The position numbers and the translations under genes are program-made. This document shows positions 1 through 12,821 of a stretch of 64,000 bases of DNA, piece after piece (positions within the stretch are counted from its first letter, which is position 1; each line of letters opens with the position of its first letter). The notes under the pieces are model-generated. The model was not told where the DNA came from and made no database searches. It saw only the letters and a program-made list of their open reading frames with translations. The DNA lies in the NCBI RefSeq assembly GCF_023898315.1, contig NC_064622.1, positions 355,985,234 to 356,049,233 of the forward strand, written 5' to 3'. The DNA is from Schistocerca nitens (Eukaryota > Arthropoda > Insecta > Orthoptera > Acrididae).

Positions 1-401
1 GGATACTTTTGAGCATAAAGTGTAGTTATAGCAACTACAACAAGTGCCATGGTTGTGGGTCACCTCCATGTACTTGCTGCTCCACCTTATTCAACTGTTT
101 CTTCAGAGTTAATGATCATATTCTTTAGCCCATTTATTGACTTTGCTGTTATTTCAGTCAACATCATATCTCAGTGAAGTGCCGTCCTGATAAAACAGTT
201 TTACCAGCATTGTACAGTCGTTTTTCTCAATAGCTATTACACCAACATTCACTTCACAGAAGGAATCAACACATGTTGCCAAATGACAAACATCATACTT
301 ACATCAAAAAACTAAACATTTCACTTTCTGGTTGCCCACATTGCCATATTTTCACCCAGTTGCAGTAAATGGGACCATTTTTTTTCCCCATCATGCTCCA
401 T
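1..401. other. Intronic or upstream sequence, nothing recognised
   Basis: AT-rich sequence with no credible open frame or splice-flanked exon. It ends where the (GTT)n tail of the adjoining LINE starts. It is presumably intronic to the plus-strand BRPF gene, because the first exon seen here is an internal one. Confidence 0.5.
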
Positions 402-420
402 GTTGTTGTTGTTGTGGTCT

Positions 421-3418
421 TCAGTCCTGAGACTGGTTTGATGCAGCTCTCCACACTACTCTATCCTGTGCAAGCTTCTTCATCTCCCAGTACTTACTGC
501 AACCTACATCCTTCTGAATCTGCTTAGTGTATTCGTCTCTTGGTCTCCCTCTACGATTTTTACCCTCCATGCTGCCCTCCAATGCTAAATTTGTGATCCC
601 TTGATGCCTCAGAACATGTCCTACTAACCGGTCCCTTCTTCTTGTCAAGTTGTGCCACAAACTCCTCTTCTCCCCAATTCTATTCAATACCTCCTCATTA
701 GTTATGTGATCTACCCATCTAATCTTCAGCATTCTTTTGTAGCACCACATTTCAAAAGCTTCTATTCTCTTCTTGTCCAAACTATTTATCGTCCCATGTT
801 TCACTTCCATACATGGCTACAGTCCATACAAATACTTTCAGAAACGACTTCCTGACACTTAAATCTATACTCGATGTTAACAAATTTCTCTTCTTCAGAA
901 ATGCTTTCCTTGCCATTGCCAGTCTACATTTTCTATCCTCTCTACTTCGACCATCATCAGTTATTTTGTTCCCAAAATAGCAAAACTCCTTTACGACTTT
1001 GTGTCTCATTTCCTAATCTAATCCCTCAGCATCACCCGACTTAATTTGACTACATTCCATTGTCCTCGTTTTGCTTTCGTTGATGTTCATCTTATATCCT
1101 CCTTTCAAGACACTATCCATTCCGTTCAACTGCTCTTTCAAGTCCTTTGCTGTCCCTGACAGAATTACAATGTCATCGTCAAACCTCAAAGATTTTATTT
1201 CTTCTCCATGGATTTTAATACCTACTCCGAATTTTTCTTTTGTTTCCTTTACTGCTTGCTGAATATACAGATTGAATAACATCGGGGACAGGCTACAACC
1301 CTGTCTCACTCCCTTCCCAACCGCTGCTTCCCTTTCATGCCCCTCGACTCTTATAACTGCCATCTGGATTCTGTACAAATTGTAAATAGCCGTTCGCTCC
1401 CTGTATTTTACCCTTGCCACCTTTAGAATTTGAAAGAGAGTATTCCAGTCAACATTGTCAAAAGATTTCTCTAAGTCTACAAATGCTAGAAACATAGGTT
1501 TGCCTTTCCTTAATCTTTATTCTAAGGTAAGTCATAGAGTCAGTATTGCCTCATGTGTTCCAATATTTCTACGGAATCCGAACTGATCTTCCCCGAGGTC
1601 AGCTTCTACAAGTTTTTCCATTCGTCTGTAAAGAATTCGCGTTAGTATTTTGCAGCTGTGACGTATTAAACTGATAGTTCGGTAATTTTCACATTTGTCA
1701 ACACCTGCTTTCTTTGGGATTTGAATTATTATATTCTTCTTGAAGTCTGAGGGTATTTCGCCTGTGTCATGCATCTTGCTCACCAGATGGTAGAGTTTGT
1801 CAGGACTGGCTCTCCCAAGGCCGTCAGTAGTTCTAAAGGAATGTTGTCCACTACTGGGGCCTTGTTTCGACTCGGGTCTTTCAGTGCTCTGTCAAACTCT
1901 TCACGCAGTATCATATCTCCCATTTCATCTTCATCTACATCCTTTTCCATTTCCATAATATTTTCCTCAAGTACACCACGACACGGCGGTCGGATGGTCC
2001 CGGTATGCCACTCGTGGCCTGAAGACGGAGTGCTTTACACCACCCTTGTTTGGCCCTCTATATATTCCTTCCACCTTTCTGCTTTTCCTTCTTTGCTTAA
2101 GGGCTGGGTTTCCATCTGAGCTTGTGATATTCATACAAGTGGTTCTCTTTTCTCCAAAGGTCTCTTCAATTTTCCTGTAGGCAGTATCTATCTTAGCCCT
2201 AGTGAGATAAGCCTCTACAACCTTACATTTGTCCTCCAGCCATCCCTGCTTAGCCATTTTGCACTTCCTGTCAATCTCATTTTTGAGACATTTGTATTCC
2301 TTTTTGCCTGCTTCATTTACTGCATTTTTATATTTTCTCCTTTCATCAATTAAATTCAGTATTTCTTCTGTTACCCAAGGATCTCTACTAGCCCTCATCT
2401 TTTTATCTACTTTATCCTCTTCTGCCTTCACTACTTCATCCCTCAGAGCTACCCATTCTTCTTCTACTGTATTTCTTTCCCCCATTCGTGACAATTGTTC
2501 CCTTATGCTCTCCCTGAAACTCTGTACAACCTCTGGTTTAGTCAGTTTATCCAGGTCCCATCTCCTTAAATTCCCATCTTTTTGCAGATTCTTCAGTTTT
2601 AATCTACAGTTCATAACCAATAGATTGTGGCCAGAGTCCACATCTGCCCCTGGAAATGTCTTACAATTTAAAACCTGGTTCCTAAATCTCTGTCTTACCA
2701 TTATATAATCTATCTGATACCTTCTAGTATCTCCAGGATTCTTCCATGTTTCCAACCTTCTTTTATGATTCTTGAACCAAGTGTTGGATATGATTAAGTT
2801 ATGCTCTGTGCAAAATTCTACCAGACGGCTTCCTCTTTTATTTCTTACCCCCAATCCATATTCACCTACTATGTTTCCTTCTCTCCCTTTTCCTACTCTC
2901 GAATTCCAGTCACACGTGACTATTAAATTTTCGTCTCCCTTCAGTAGCTGAATAATTTCTTTTATCTCATCATTCATTTCATCTATTTCTTCATCATCTG
3001 CAGAGCTATTTGGCATATAAACTTGTACTACTGTAGTAGGTGTGGGCTTCGTATCTATCTTGGCCACAATAATGTGTTCACTATGCTGTTTGTAGTAGCT
3101 TACCTGCAATCCTATTTTTTTATTCATTATTAAACCTGCTCCTGCATTACCCCTATTTGATTTTGTATTTATAACCCTGTATTCACCTGACCAAAAGTCT
3201 TGTTCCTCCTGCCACCGAACTTCACTAATTCCCACTATATCTAGCTTTAACCTATTCATTTCCCTTTTTAAATTTTCTAACCTACCTGCCCGATTAAGGA
3301 ATCTGACATTCCACACTCCGATCCGTAGAATGCCAGTTTTCTTTCTCCTGATAACGAGATCTGAATGGGGGATTATTTTACCTCCGGAATATTTTACCCA
3401 AGAGGACGCCATCATCAT
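421..3418 (-). pseudogene. LINE endonuclease-reverse transcriptase, broken (copy A)
   Basis: The order on the minus strand is an apurinic-type endonuclease (about 3350-2600; NVRFLN start, DWNSRVG motif, DYIMVRQR, SGHNLL), a linker, then reverse transcriptase (ENYRTISL near 1690; FVDLEKSFDNVDW near 1470; RQGCSLSPMLFN near 1290) and a C-terminal region ending in SNQSQD at 421. Frames break at several places and a SINE piece interrupts the linker. The catalytic FADD box reads FDDD (LRFDDDIVIL), and the SDHNLL histidine box reads SGHNLL, so active-site positions have drifted. It acted in target-primed reverse transcription and is now non-functional. The protein is the one often annotated as craniofacial development protein 2-like. 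Confidence 0.85.
1980..2035 (+). mobile_element. 56-bp 3' fragment of a retroposon inside LINE copy A
   Basis: This 56-bp stretch is absent from the homologous position of the LINE at 50372-53270. It matches the 3' end of the retroposon at 37984-38182. It is flanked by the perfect 8-bp duplication TACACCAC (1972-1979 and 2036-2043). The structure is that of a severely 5'-truncated retroposition event into an existing LINE. Confidence 0.85.
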
Positions 3419-3735
3419 TTAACCCTACAGTAAAGCTGCATGCCCTCGGGAAAAATTATGGCTGTAGTTTCCCCTTGCTTTCAGCCATTCGCAGTACCAG
3501 CACAGCAAGGCCGTTTTGGTTAGTGTTACAAGGCCAGATCAGTCAATCATCCAGATTGTTGCCCCTGCAACTACTGAAAAGGCTGCTGCCCCTCTTCAGG
3601 AACCACATGTTTGTCTGGCCCCTCAACAGATACCCCTCCGTTGTGGTTGCACTTACGGTACGGCCATCTGTATCGCTGAGGCATGCAGGCCTCCCCACCA
3701 ATGGCAAGGTCCATGGTTCATTGGGGGGAGCACGC

Positions 3736-4138
3736 CAATTAATGCACAGTGTATACAGCCCATACTGTAGCACTCGTAACACCGTCAGTTTAGTTATAAC
3801 CACTCAGTTTTTGTCCACCTGTTTCACACCCAAGTAGCATTTACATGATTCTTATTGTTGAATGAGCACTGAAAATTTTTATTTTTGTATTTTAAATTCT
3901 ATCTGCTCCAAATCCTATATGATGTAAATATTTGCAGGTCATTTAAATTTAAATTTATAAAGAGTTAGCCATATTTGTTTGATTCACTTTTGCATTGTCC
4001 TGTCAGCACATTGTTGTGTGGCGACTTGCAATAGATCATATGCAATGACTTGGTAGCTCTTACTGCAGAAAGAGAGACATGTTTGAGTAGGAGGTGTGCT
4101 CTAGAATGTAATATATTCATGTACATAGAAAGATAGTA
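3736..4138. other. No gene recognised
   Basis: AT-rich intervening sequence between a LINE and a Tc1-like relic. I see no coding potential or repeat in it. Confidence 0.4.
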
Positions 4139-5107
4139 TACTGATGGGAAAAAAGATTGCAACATGGAAAAGTGATTAATTTAGAGTAATGAACTTGCTG
4201 AAATACATTTGTCTGGGTAACATATTTAAGTGATTAATATTGATAAATCACAGGTTAATTTAAGTACAAGATAAGCCATTTCAGATGTGCCATGCTGATA
4301 CATTAATGACAGTTGTAAATACCAGAATGTTGAATGCAACCAAATGCGCATGCATTGCGTTGTACAGATGCTGGAAGTCAGTTGTGCGATGGAGTTCCAT
4401 GCCTCTTGCACTTGGTTGGTCAATACAGAGAGAGCTAATGCTTTTTGTGAATGACACTGCAGTTGTCATCTGATGATATCCCATATGTGCTCAATTGGAG
4501 CCATACCTGGCGATCAACTAGGCCGAGGCAACATGTTGACACTCTGTAGAGAGCATGCGGGATTACAACAGTGGTATGTGAGTAAGCATTATCTTGTTGG
4601 ATAACACCCCTTGGGCTTCTCTACATGAATGGTAGCACAACAGCTCAAATCACCACATTGACATACAAATTGACAGTCAGGGTACACGGGATGACCACGA
4701 GAGTGCTGTCATACGAAATGGCATCGTACATTCTCGTAAACATCACTGCCAGCAATCATCTACAGTGGCATTGTTCCTGCCAAGTCTTTTTGCAATATTG
4801 CAAAAGGAACACAAAAGGAACTTCTTGTAGCCTTATTACAGGCCCCATTCACAGTTCGTGAGGTGTTGATAATGACGTCTTTGTTGCCTTAAAGGCGTCT
4901 TAACTAACGTCAATTCACCACGTGCAGTCTCAAATGTAACTAACGCTCATGACTGTTACAGCACGTATTTAAAGCAAATCTGATTTGCACTATAATAGTG
5001 TAGGCATCATCTTTCAGATGTAAAAACATGCCTGCCAGCTTTTGTTTACTTCACGTAAGTCCTGCTTGATGGTGGCGGTTCCCCCCCCCCCCCCCTCCCC
5101 ATTAGTG
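4139..5107 (-). mobile_element. Tc1-like transposon relic
   Basis: The ends are inverted relatives: TACTGATGGGAAAA at 4139 and CCCCATTAGTG at 5107, each next to TA as expected for Tc1/mariner insertion. On the minus strand the interior preserves the 3' part of a transposase, including a segment ending in P-I-E-H-I-W-D-I-I near 4480 and the tail QVQEAWNSIAQL near 4400. The N-terminal and first catalytic regions are missing. It belongs to the same family as the copy at 15620-18120, with which it shares the 3' non-coding region. A poly-C tract near 5079 replaces part of the 5' TIR. Confidence 0.8.
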
Positions 5108-5421
5108 TATTGGTAGTTATTTGAACCATAAAAATACCTTAAGGCTCATTTGACCATTGCAGTTCTGTACAGTGCAACACCTTGCTAGAAGCAGTATCCA
5201 CTTGCCTTCTCCTGTGTTTTGAATTAGCTCACTAAAGCAGTTGTACAAACACCATCAGATTTGTCTAGAAATTCAAAATATAGCACACAGAAAGCTTCTC
5301 ATGGTGTATAAAGAACTGTCAGCACTGCTTTTACATCTCACAGTATACCTTGAATCATGGCGATGCTAACTTTGCTTGCGTATTGTTTTTGTATGCATGT
5401 GTTAATTAAAGTACTATAACA

Positions 5422-7312
5422 GGGTGTATACGACCCAGGACAACTGGGAGATCCAGGAAAAACCCGGAAATTTTTTCATCCGGGAGAAAACTGGGAAAAA
5501 CTGGAAACTTTTTAGAATTCCAGGATTTTTTTTTCAGTTTTCTTTTAAATTTGTGTGATTTTGACTGGTAAGAAATAATACTTTAACAAAGGATTGCAGC
5601 AATAAAACATGAACGAGAGAAAAACTAAAATAAAACTTAAGTTGCAAAGGAAATGGGCCATGTACACAACAAAACACAGTGCTCAAACAAGCGTCTGCCA
5701 GTAGCAAAATCTGTCAAAGGCTTTAGGAAGACTATGCAATGTTTCATAACAACAAATTGCCTCCAATGAGCATGAAATCACAACTGTGTACATTAGATTC
5801 GTGTGAGCAGTTGCGAGTGAGCCAATGCGCATGCGCAGTTGAGTCGCGCATGTACCTTCTCCCGCTTCTGACTACAGAAATGGGGCTGTTAGCTGTATAA
5901 GCAAGTAGCAAGATGCTACCCGGAAAAATTTTACTGGCGCATGCAAGTTGCCATATTCACTGGGAACAAACCGGGGTATCTGCCCCGGGCGGCAATTTCA
6001 GTCCAGCATTAATTGCCTTGCGGAACAATGAAGATATTTTTGTCAGTTTGCTAAAGAAATATTGCTTTATTAATTTTTCCACTGAGGCAGTCAATTTATT
6101 TGAAATAAGGTGCTTAATTCCACACTATTGGCTGGCTTTAACTGTTCACTGCATTTCAAAAGAGCATGTTTTCATCTTCTAGCACGTATAGCATTATGCC
6201 ATAATAAAGAACCAAAAATGAGATAATACAGTACTGGTACTCCAAGAAAGTTTACAATCGAATCTGGATATAAGAATGTGCACTTTAAGCCAAATTATGC
6301 ATTTTAGTATGGTTTACGAAATTCCTCTGACGTCTTGTTTCTTTTCTGACATAATGCAAGATCTTTTAATGTTTAACACGTACGGACATATGGGATTCCT
6401 GCGTCATCGTAGCTGCGCAAGCGCGGTCAGGCCTGTTATCTGGTGCTCTCTGGCAACTGCTGAAATGAACCTCTTTCTAACAGGTCGCGGGAAAATATTG
6501 CGAATGATTGATTGAAAAGCATTACTTTCAAATTAAATTTCTTTTTACGCAAGATGAACTAAGTGCGAGAATGTGTGATGAATTTCTTAAATCACAGTGT
6601 GTTTGACTCATTTAAAAATCAACTGTTTGAGGACGACCATTCAGAAAATATTTCGAGCCCGGGAGATCAGACATTTATGTCAGTATCAAAAATTTTACTG
6701 TCACATTTGTGTGATGTATCTTAAAGTCTAACACACGCAAAAAAGATTATACATGAAAGTTTAGCTTCTCTTGCAGCTTATTAATCATCGAGACCAATAT
6801 TGTATGTGAAAGCTCTGCTTTTCTTGTAGCAACACTATCCATATTAATTTACACCATTAACTTTTCCTATTTGTGTGTAAGTGCTACTTAACAGTGATAA
6901 TGCTATTGGCTGACTACATCACGTGTCCTAAGGCCTGAATATCTACTGTATTGGCTGGTGTGATCACGTGACATGAGCTATGACTGGCTTACAAAAGTGC
7001 ATCGCAATCTCAATTTCAATGCTTCGGAAAGTAACATGCGGTGTTTGGTGGAATTCGAATTTATACTTTCATAATACGAAAATATACAGTGTACATGGTC
7101 TCTTTTCTTTTCTGAGTCTCGTTTTCTAAAGGGCCGAGAGATTCTATGCCAGTGTATAAAACCATAACCATTACAAGGATTGATAAGTTTTACAGTTCCG
7201 AGGAAAAGTATACTGTCACTTAACACGGTAAAAGTGTATTTTCACCCGGGAGAAAGTGTTTTCTTAACCGGGAATTTTTTTTTGTTGTCTGCATATACAT
7301 CCTGTACAAATG
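5422..7312. mobile_element. Candidate non-autonomous element with GGGAGAAAAC-type subterminal repeats
   Basis: The left end reads ACAGGGTGTATACGACCC. The right end, read in reverse, is ACAGGATGTATATGCAGAC. Both are followed inward by short repeats of CCCGGGAGAAA type (ATCCGGGAGAAAACTGGG at left, CACCCGGGAGAAAG at right). The interior of about 1.9 kb has no convincing ORF. A non-autonomous DNA transposon is the best reading. No clear target duplication was found, so the superfamily is unassigned. Confidence 0.45.
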
Positions 7313-7569
7313 CTCAGTTTTGTTGCACCTGACTGATGTGATGCTACTAAATCTACTATGTATGCTGAAGTTTCTGAATTGATTATTGTGTCTTGTTATA
7401 TTTAAATTTGCTGAGTGTAAGCTGTGATACAGATATTGAAAATGGCTTGTACTTAATTTAAAATGTGAAATCGTAAAATTATGCTGCCTTTTTTATTGAA
7501 AGTGTGGAGTCAGATTTTAGTATTGTAAAATTTATGACGACGTTAATGACAGCATGACCATATATGCAG

Positions 7570-7741
7570 GATACAGGAGATAGCATCACTGGTCAACATA
7601 CCAAAAAAGAACCAGTTGATACAGCGTCTAATAGCGTATTGGACGCTCAAACGGCAGTACCGCAATGGTGTACCGCTACTGCGGCGACTGCAGAGTTCAC
7701 ACCTAGCACGACGAGACGATCCTCGTCCCTTGCAGGAGGTG
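7570..7741 (+). CDS. Br140: BRPF/Br140 (peregrin) internal exon, pre-bromodomain helix
   Basis: This exon is 172 nt, preceded by an acceptor (TATATGCAG) and followed by a strong donor (GTGAGT at 7742). The first base completes a codon begun in an exon outside the window. The translation includes [15 protein letters not shown] then [19 protein letters not shown], a segment diagnostic of BRPF1/2/3 and insect Br140, between the PHD/zinc-knuckle module and the bromodomain. BRPF proteins are nuclear scaffolds of MOZ/MORF (insect Enok) histone acetyltransferase complexes. The exon ends in phase 0 and joins [11 protein letters not shown] at 40734 across an intron of about 33 kb. Another open frame through the same bases gives an unrelated low-complexity peptide and is rejected. 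Confidence 0.93.
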
Positions 7742-8444
7742 GTGAGTGATGCCGTAAGTTGCACACATCTACACATATACACAGAAATGGGTGAGCTCAG
7801 ATTGCACTGTATGCGAATTTTGTGCTAATTTGACTGCAGGATCAGCTTCCGAGCCACAGAGTTGATGCCACTCATGTCGTCATGTCTTGTGAGTGAAGTG
7901 CTGAACAAGTTTATGTTTGTGAGTAATTGTCGTCAGTAGGGACACTGGAATCCAGCTACTTCTTTCTGATGTTCATCTGAATTTGTAATTGACTGTTGCA
8001 AACCGGAGAATTAGTAACATTATTCAACTTACAAATGTTTGTTAAACAGGATTCTTGCACACATAAATGTGATTGAATTGCTGAGGCACAAATTGTATAT
8101 TACCAGTAACTTTTCTGACAACCAATTCTTGAAAAGCTATCCTGAAAAACCTACTTAATCACAATTGTAATGTATAATTAATAGATCACTGGTCTACATC
8201 AGTCATTTAATAAATTACTGGCCGATATTTATTGATAATACAGCTCATTGTTTCAACTCAATCATAGAAATTGGCACTTGGCATTCAGAATGTGTCTCCA
8301 AGGTGGCAAAGTTTTGTAAACAGATTCTGTTTCTATGAATGCTAGCATGTAACTGCAATTGTTTTGTATAGACATTTGTTTGTTGATAAGAATTTCACAT
8401 GTAGATAAAAGGATTTAACCTTTTTGATGGCAATTTGCGTGGAC

Positions 8445-8446
<2 letters not shown>

Positions 8447-8497
<51 letters not shown>
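8447..8497. repeat. (TG)n microsatellite
   Basis: About 51 bp of uninterrupted TG dinucleotide. Confidence 0.98.
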
Positions 8498-8498
<1 letters not shown>

Positions 8499-8768
8499 AG
8501 TGGCCGCTTTCATAAGAAACTGTTCAAATTGTTTGCAGTGAAACAGTGCCAAACCAGTCTACAAAACTCTCCTCTTTGTGCCACATCCAAAATGCTGAAG
8601 TCTTAGTTTGCGACAGTACCATGGCATATACTAAATGAAGTACCACAATGACAGTTTTTGCAATAGGAGAGAATATTTGTTTGCTTACAAAGAATGATAA
8701 TGTAAAATTACTGTTGATCTACTCAGCAACTGCAGCTCAGCATTAGTATCGCCCATTCTCTTCCAGAT

Positions 8769-8770
<2 letters not shown>

Positions 8771-8804
<34 letters not shown>
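8771..8804. repeat. (TAA)n microsatellite
   Basis: About 11 TAA trinucleotides in a row. Confidence 0.97.
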
Positions 8805-8805
<1 letters not shown>

Positions 8806-10038
8806 GTCATATTTTTCGTGTAAGTGAAAATCGTATAAAAATTAAAGGTCTGTAGGTAAATTCTGAGCTGTTGTGTTGGTTAATGGTTACAAGTACCTGT
8901 GCTGTGAACACACACTCTAACTAACCTTGTAAAGATGTAAAATATTGTACATTGTTTGCCTATTTAAAGAGTGTGCTCATCCCGTGTTGACTTATTTTGA
9001 ATCTGTGATATTTGTAAATGTCTTTGTTTATGTACTTGATGTCTTTGCCTAGTAATACAATGTTGACTGAAAGTTACTTGTATAGATATGTAAAGTATGA
9101 TAGAAGATGCTGATATACCTTCAAAGTGAAAGTCACAAATGAAGAGGGAACTTTTTTAAAAATCCCTGATAATGACCTGTTGTCAGAATTTATTTCAATT
9201 CAAATGAATGTATTTGGACAGGAACTTTGTGGATATGATGCATTCGGAAGATGAACAAATGCTTGTTTCTGACTCAAATTTGTGTCCGTTGTTGTCTCGT
9301 GACATGTTTAAACTGGGAAGAATTGTTTAATGTGAAGATTAAATATTTAAAGCCCTTATTTATGAGTGTTTGAAAGTGATTGAGGAATGATGACAGTCTT
9401 TTGAATACTAATATGTACTTGTATGTTGAGGCAAACACAGATTTGTAGATCGTATTGAGAAATGTTGTGTGACGTTTATTACTGTTGTAATTTCATTCTA
9501 GTCATTAATGAATGTCTTTTGAACAGGATATGTGTTGTCAGTTACAAACTAGATTGAATGTATCAGTGAGATATTCTGTTAAACTTTTGGAATATGACCT
9601 GCTTACAATGTATGAAAGCTTTTAGTTGGTATTTGAGAAACAGTTAGTAGGCATTTGGCCTATAGCATATTTGTGAATTTTGGATGTGATAATGTTCTGT
9701 ATACCATACATTCTTTTTTTCTCCTTAAACAATATTTTTGTAGTGTTTTATTGATTGCTGTAAAGTTATAATATTTGTATTTTTGTCATTGTCAATATGA
9801 AACTGTGGAAATAAATGTGTGAATTAGTGTAGGTTATGTCATATTTTAACGTAACCTTTCCACTGAGGACTCTTAATATTTATCACAGCATCTGTAATAA
9901 CAGATTTCTTTTCATGGGTTTTTTGGCAGATTGAAACCTGTAACCAGTTCCCTTACATTCTATAATTTCGGCTGCCGTCCTTTTCTATTTTATTTTACAA
10001 AGTGTTCACTAGACAGTCTTATTTTTAGTCCAGAAGAT

Positions 10039-10090
<52 letters not shown>
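10039..10090. repeat. (TG)n microsatellite
   Basis: About 52 bp of TG dinucleotide, with a shorter TG run 20 bp downstream. Confidence 0.98.
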
Positions 10091-10091
<1 letters not shown>

Positions 10092-12296
10092 CATCTGTAA
10101 TTTGTGTGTGTGTGTGTTGACACAGAGAAAACGATAATTTTGGAAATAATTTGCGTTCATATTAGTACATCTGTAAGTGGGTTTCGGAATAATTAGATAA
10201 TAAGAAAGTTGTGCAGTTGATCAATTTGGAATCTTAGACAAATTAATTAAATTCATAACAAATGTATGAACAAAATGGGAGAAAGGAGAATCCAGGAGTG
10301 TAAAAAAAGAATGTGAAATTGAGAGTGGATAGTTAATCATATATCTTTGTTTAGAAATATTATTTAATTACGTAATTTTGGAATTGTTGAGCAGGAGATG
10401 ATTACTGACCAGTACCATAGTTGACCAGCAGGTTATCCTCCCTATGTCTCTCACCCCTCCTGCTCCTGCACTGATGATGTATTTCATTCTCCAATTTCAT
10501 TGTGGTTTTCTGTACTTTGTTTTATGAATGTAATAAAATCTTACATTCTGCTCATAAACATTTTCAAGTTATGATACTGTAGGAAACTAGTGTTGTCCAT
10601 GAATCAGTTTCATTTATTATGCAGCAAGTAACTGTTCAGAAATCACACTCCCATGTGACATATATTTCTTGGATAAAAAGTATATTATCCATATTTCTAT
10701 TCTCTTACATTTAGGCATGGCTGTCTTTTATATTATTTCTACATCTACCTAACTACTGAAATTGTTATTCTCATGGAACAAGGTTTCACTTTCTTTCTGT
10801 CAATTTCCTGTTACATATTCTGAACATCAAAGACATTTGACTGCAGTGGATATGAAAAATCTTTCGATGCATTGACAAAAGTTTGTTATTTTGTCCAGTT
10901 GAGTGGAGAAAGTACAAAATTATTAACAAATCCGTCAGGAAGAAAAAATAGTAGTACTCATTGTCTGTTTTATTTCCTTCATTTTTTCTTTCTCAGTATC
11001 CTTCTCAGTTTTATAAAATTTTATGATGTGAGATACTTTTAAATTTTGCAATTAAGTAGTGATGCTGGTTTGAATCACTATCCCAATGTGCTATGAGCAT
11101 TCATTAAACAGTGTCTGTTTCTATTACAGAAAAAAGTAAATTGTGCAAATTCTAATTGTACTTAATGATTATGAATGCCTTTCCATCAATAGGAACAGGC
11201 TTTGTTAAAAGAATTATGATTGCTTGGATGAATGGGCTATAAATGCTGTTATGTTAAGTACTGAATAAGGAGAAAAAAGAGATTAAGAAACAATAGTATA
11301 ACTGTATTTATCTTTTTTATTAGTTCATAATAGCATTATTAGCTCAACTAATGTACATTGTGTCGAATTGAAGATTTTAATCTTAATGTGTTTTCTCTTA
11401 TCGGAACTTTGTAGTTCTATTAGAGTTTTCTGCTTCATTTGTATCGTGAGAGTCTCTGTTGATTTAATTGGCAATAGTGACCTTTCTTCTTGCATATCTT
11501 GAGTGTCTTGCTTTGTGCTCGTATCCAGTACTAGCTCTGTTCTCAGTACCCCGATGAACTATCACATGTGTAACACAGTTATAAAGAATTCATCTCTCCT
11601 AATCAGATACAGGTTCATCACATTGCACGCAACACTAATCAATGTTGAGGACAATAATTCTGATTTTTTTCAACTTTATGTAATTTAAGATATATGAAAA
11701 TTCAACATTGTATGACTTTTGTTATGAGTCTGTTCGGAACACAGAGATATTCCTGCTACTTCATTTCTGCAGTGCTATAGCTATCAGTGTTGAAATCTGC
11801 TTTACAGGTTTTCTGGTCTAGTGCTAGACATGACATGATTGATACATTTAATTTATTTTCATGTCAGTCTGTTTTAGCCAGAAATGTTACTTAACTCTAC
11901 TTAGTAGTGCTTCTGTCTTCACATGCAGCATCCTTTGAACTGAGGTGCATGTATGTATAATTGATTTGTTAGTTAGCAAATATACAAAGTTCCCTCCTTT
12001 ATAGTGTATGGGGGGGGGGGGGGCTTCTACACTTAAGTACTGTCCCTATTTTGTGATTCTCAAGGCTCACTGTTTGTAAATGTGCAGTGATTCCTTGAGA
12101 CTTTTACTCTTCGTGCTCCTTTTCTTTTTTAGTTGATGTGTTTTTGTTATGATTCTTTTGTTGACATCATCTTACGCTGTTCATAAAAATATATTGTGAT
12201 GTGTTTAATTTGAAAGTATTTATCCTAGAAATTGATATAATTGCAAAATGATAGGTAATTTTAACTGTTTACATCTATCTGTACCATCAAATCTCA

Positions 12297-12297
12297 A

Positions 12298-12336
<39 letters not shown>

Positions 12337-12346
12337 CATCATCATC
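12297..12346. repeat. (AAT)n then (CAT)n microsatellite
   Basis: About 13 AAT units run directly into a short ATC/CAT stretch. Confidence 0.97.
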
Positions 12347-12709
12347 ATTTGCACTTCAAGAATTACTCTCCACAAACTACACTACACCACACTGCTTCCC
12401 TCATGTTCCACATTCCACAGTGACCTCTGGGCTTGTAATTTGATTCTTGGTGATTCGATCATTTCATCACCTCACAGAATACCAGAAAACTAAAATCATG
12501 CAAATTGTAACATACGGGATCAATTAAAAGTTCTTAAAGTACAGTATTCGTATGGTATTATCTGGTCTTCCCCCAATTTTGTTGAGTTTTTAAAATATGA
12601 AGTATGCAGCATTTGAAATGGGATGAAGAGAAAGGCAAGATGGGGACAGAAGCCTCATGATTGTTATCGTTCTTCAGTGACAGTGACAGTGACATGTGAA
12701 AATTACGTG

Positions 12710-12821
12710 TGGCGACAAATGTGATTATCCTTCCTAACACATCCGTTCTTTGGGGAGGAAATTCCTGGCGACAAATGTGATTATCCTTCCTAACACATCC
12801 GTTCTGTGGGGAGGAAATTGT
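12710..12821. repeat. Recent 56-bp tandem duplication
   Basis: Two adjacent 56-bp units start at 12710 and 12766 with TGGCGACAAATGTGATTATC. Apart from the junction bases they differ by one substitution (TTCTTTGG against TTCTGTGG). Near identity implies a young duplication. No coding meaning is evident. Confidence 0.95.

Larger units (their letters stand above)
402..3735 (-). mobile_element. RTE-type LINE, decayed copy A
   Basis: Non-LTR retrotransposon read on the minus strand. Its 3' end is a (CAA)n-type tail (seen as TGTTGTTGTTG at 402), directly after the ORF end shared with the copy at 50372-53270. The 5' side reaches further than that copy: a GC-richer non-coding leader continues to about 3735, so this copy is longer but more damaged. 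The coding part runs from endonuclease to reverse transcriptase with no ORF1. The simple-repeat tail and the absence of ORF1 fit the RTE clade. I could not find its target-site duplication. The 5' boundary is approximate. Confidence 0.85.

Noticed and set aside
2229..2708. 159-residue plus-strand serine-rich frame
   Set aside because: Antisense of the LINE endonuclease/linker in copy A. No independent evidence.
7564..7749. Open frame starting [20 protein letters not shown] over the first Br140 exon
   Set aside because: It is the wrong frame. The frame giving [19 protein letters not shown] matches BRPF proteins and the splice phase.
8424..8606. Frame with a (VC)n run, like that at 9931-10137
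   Set aside because: Microsatellite translation.
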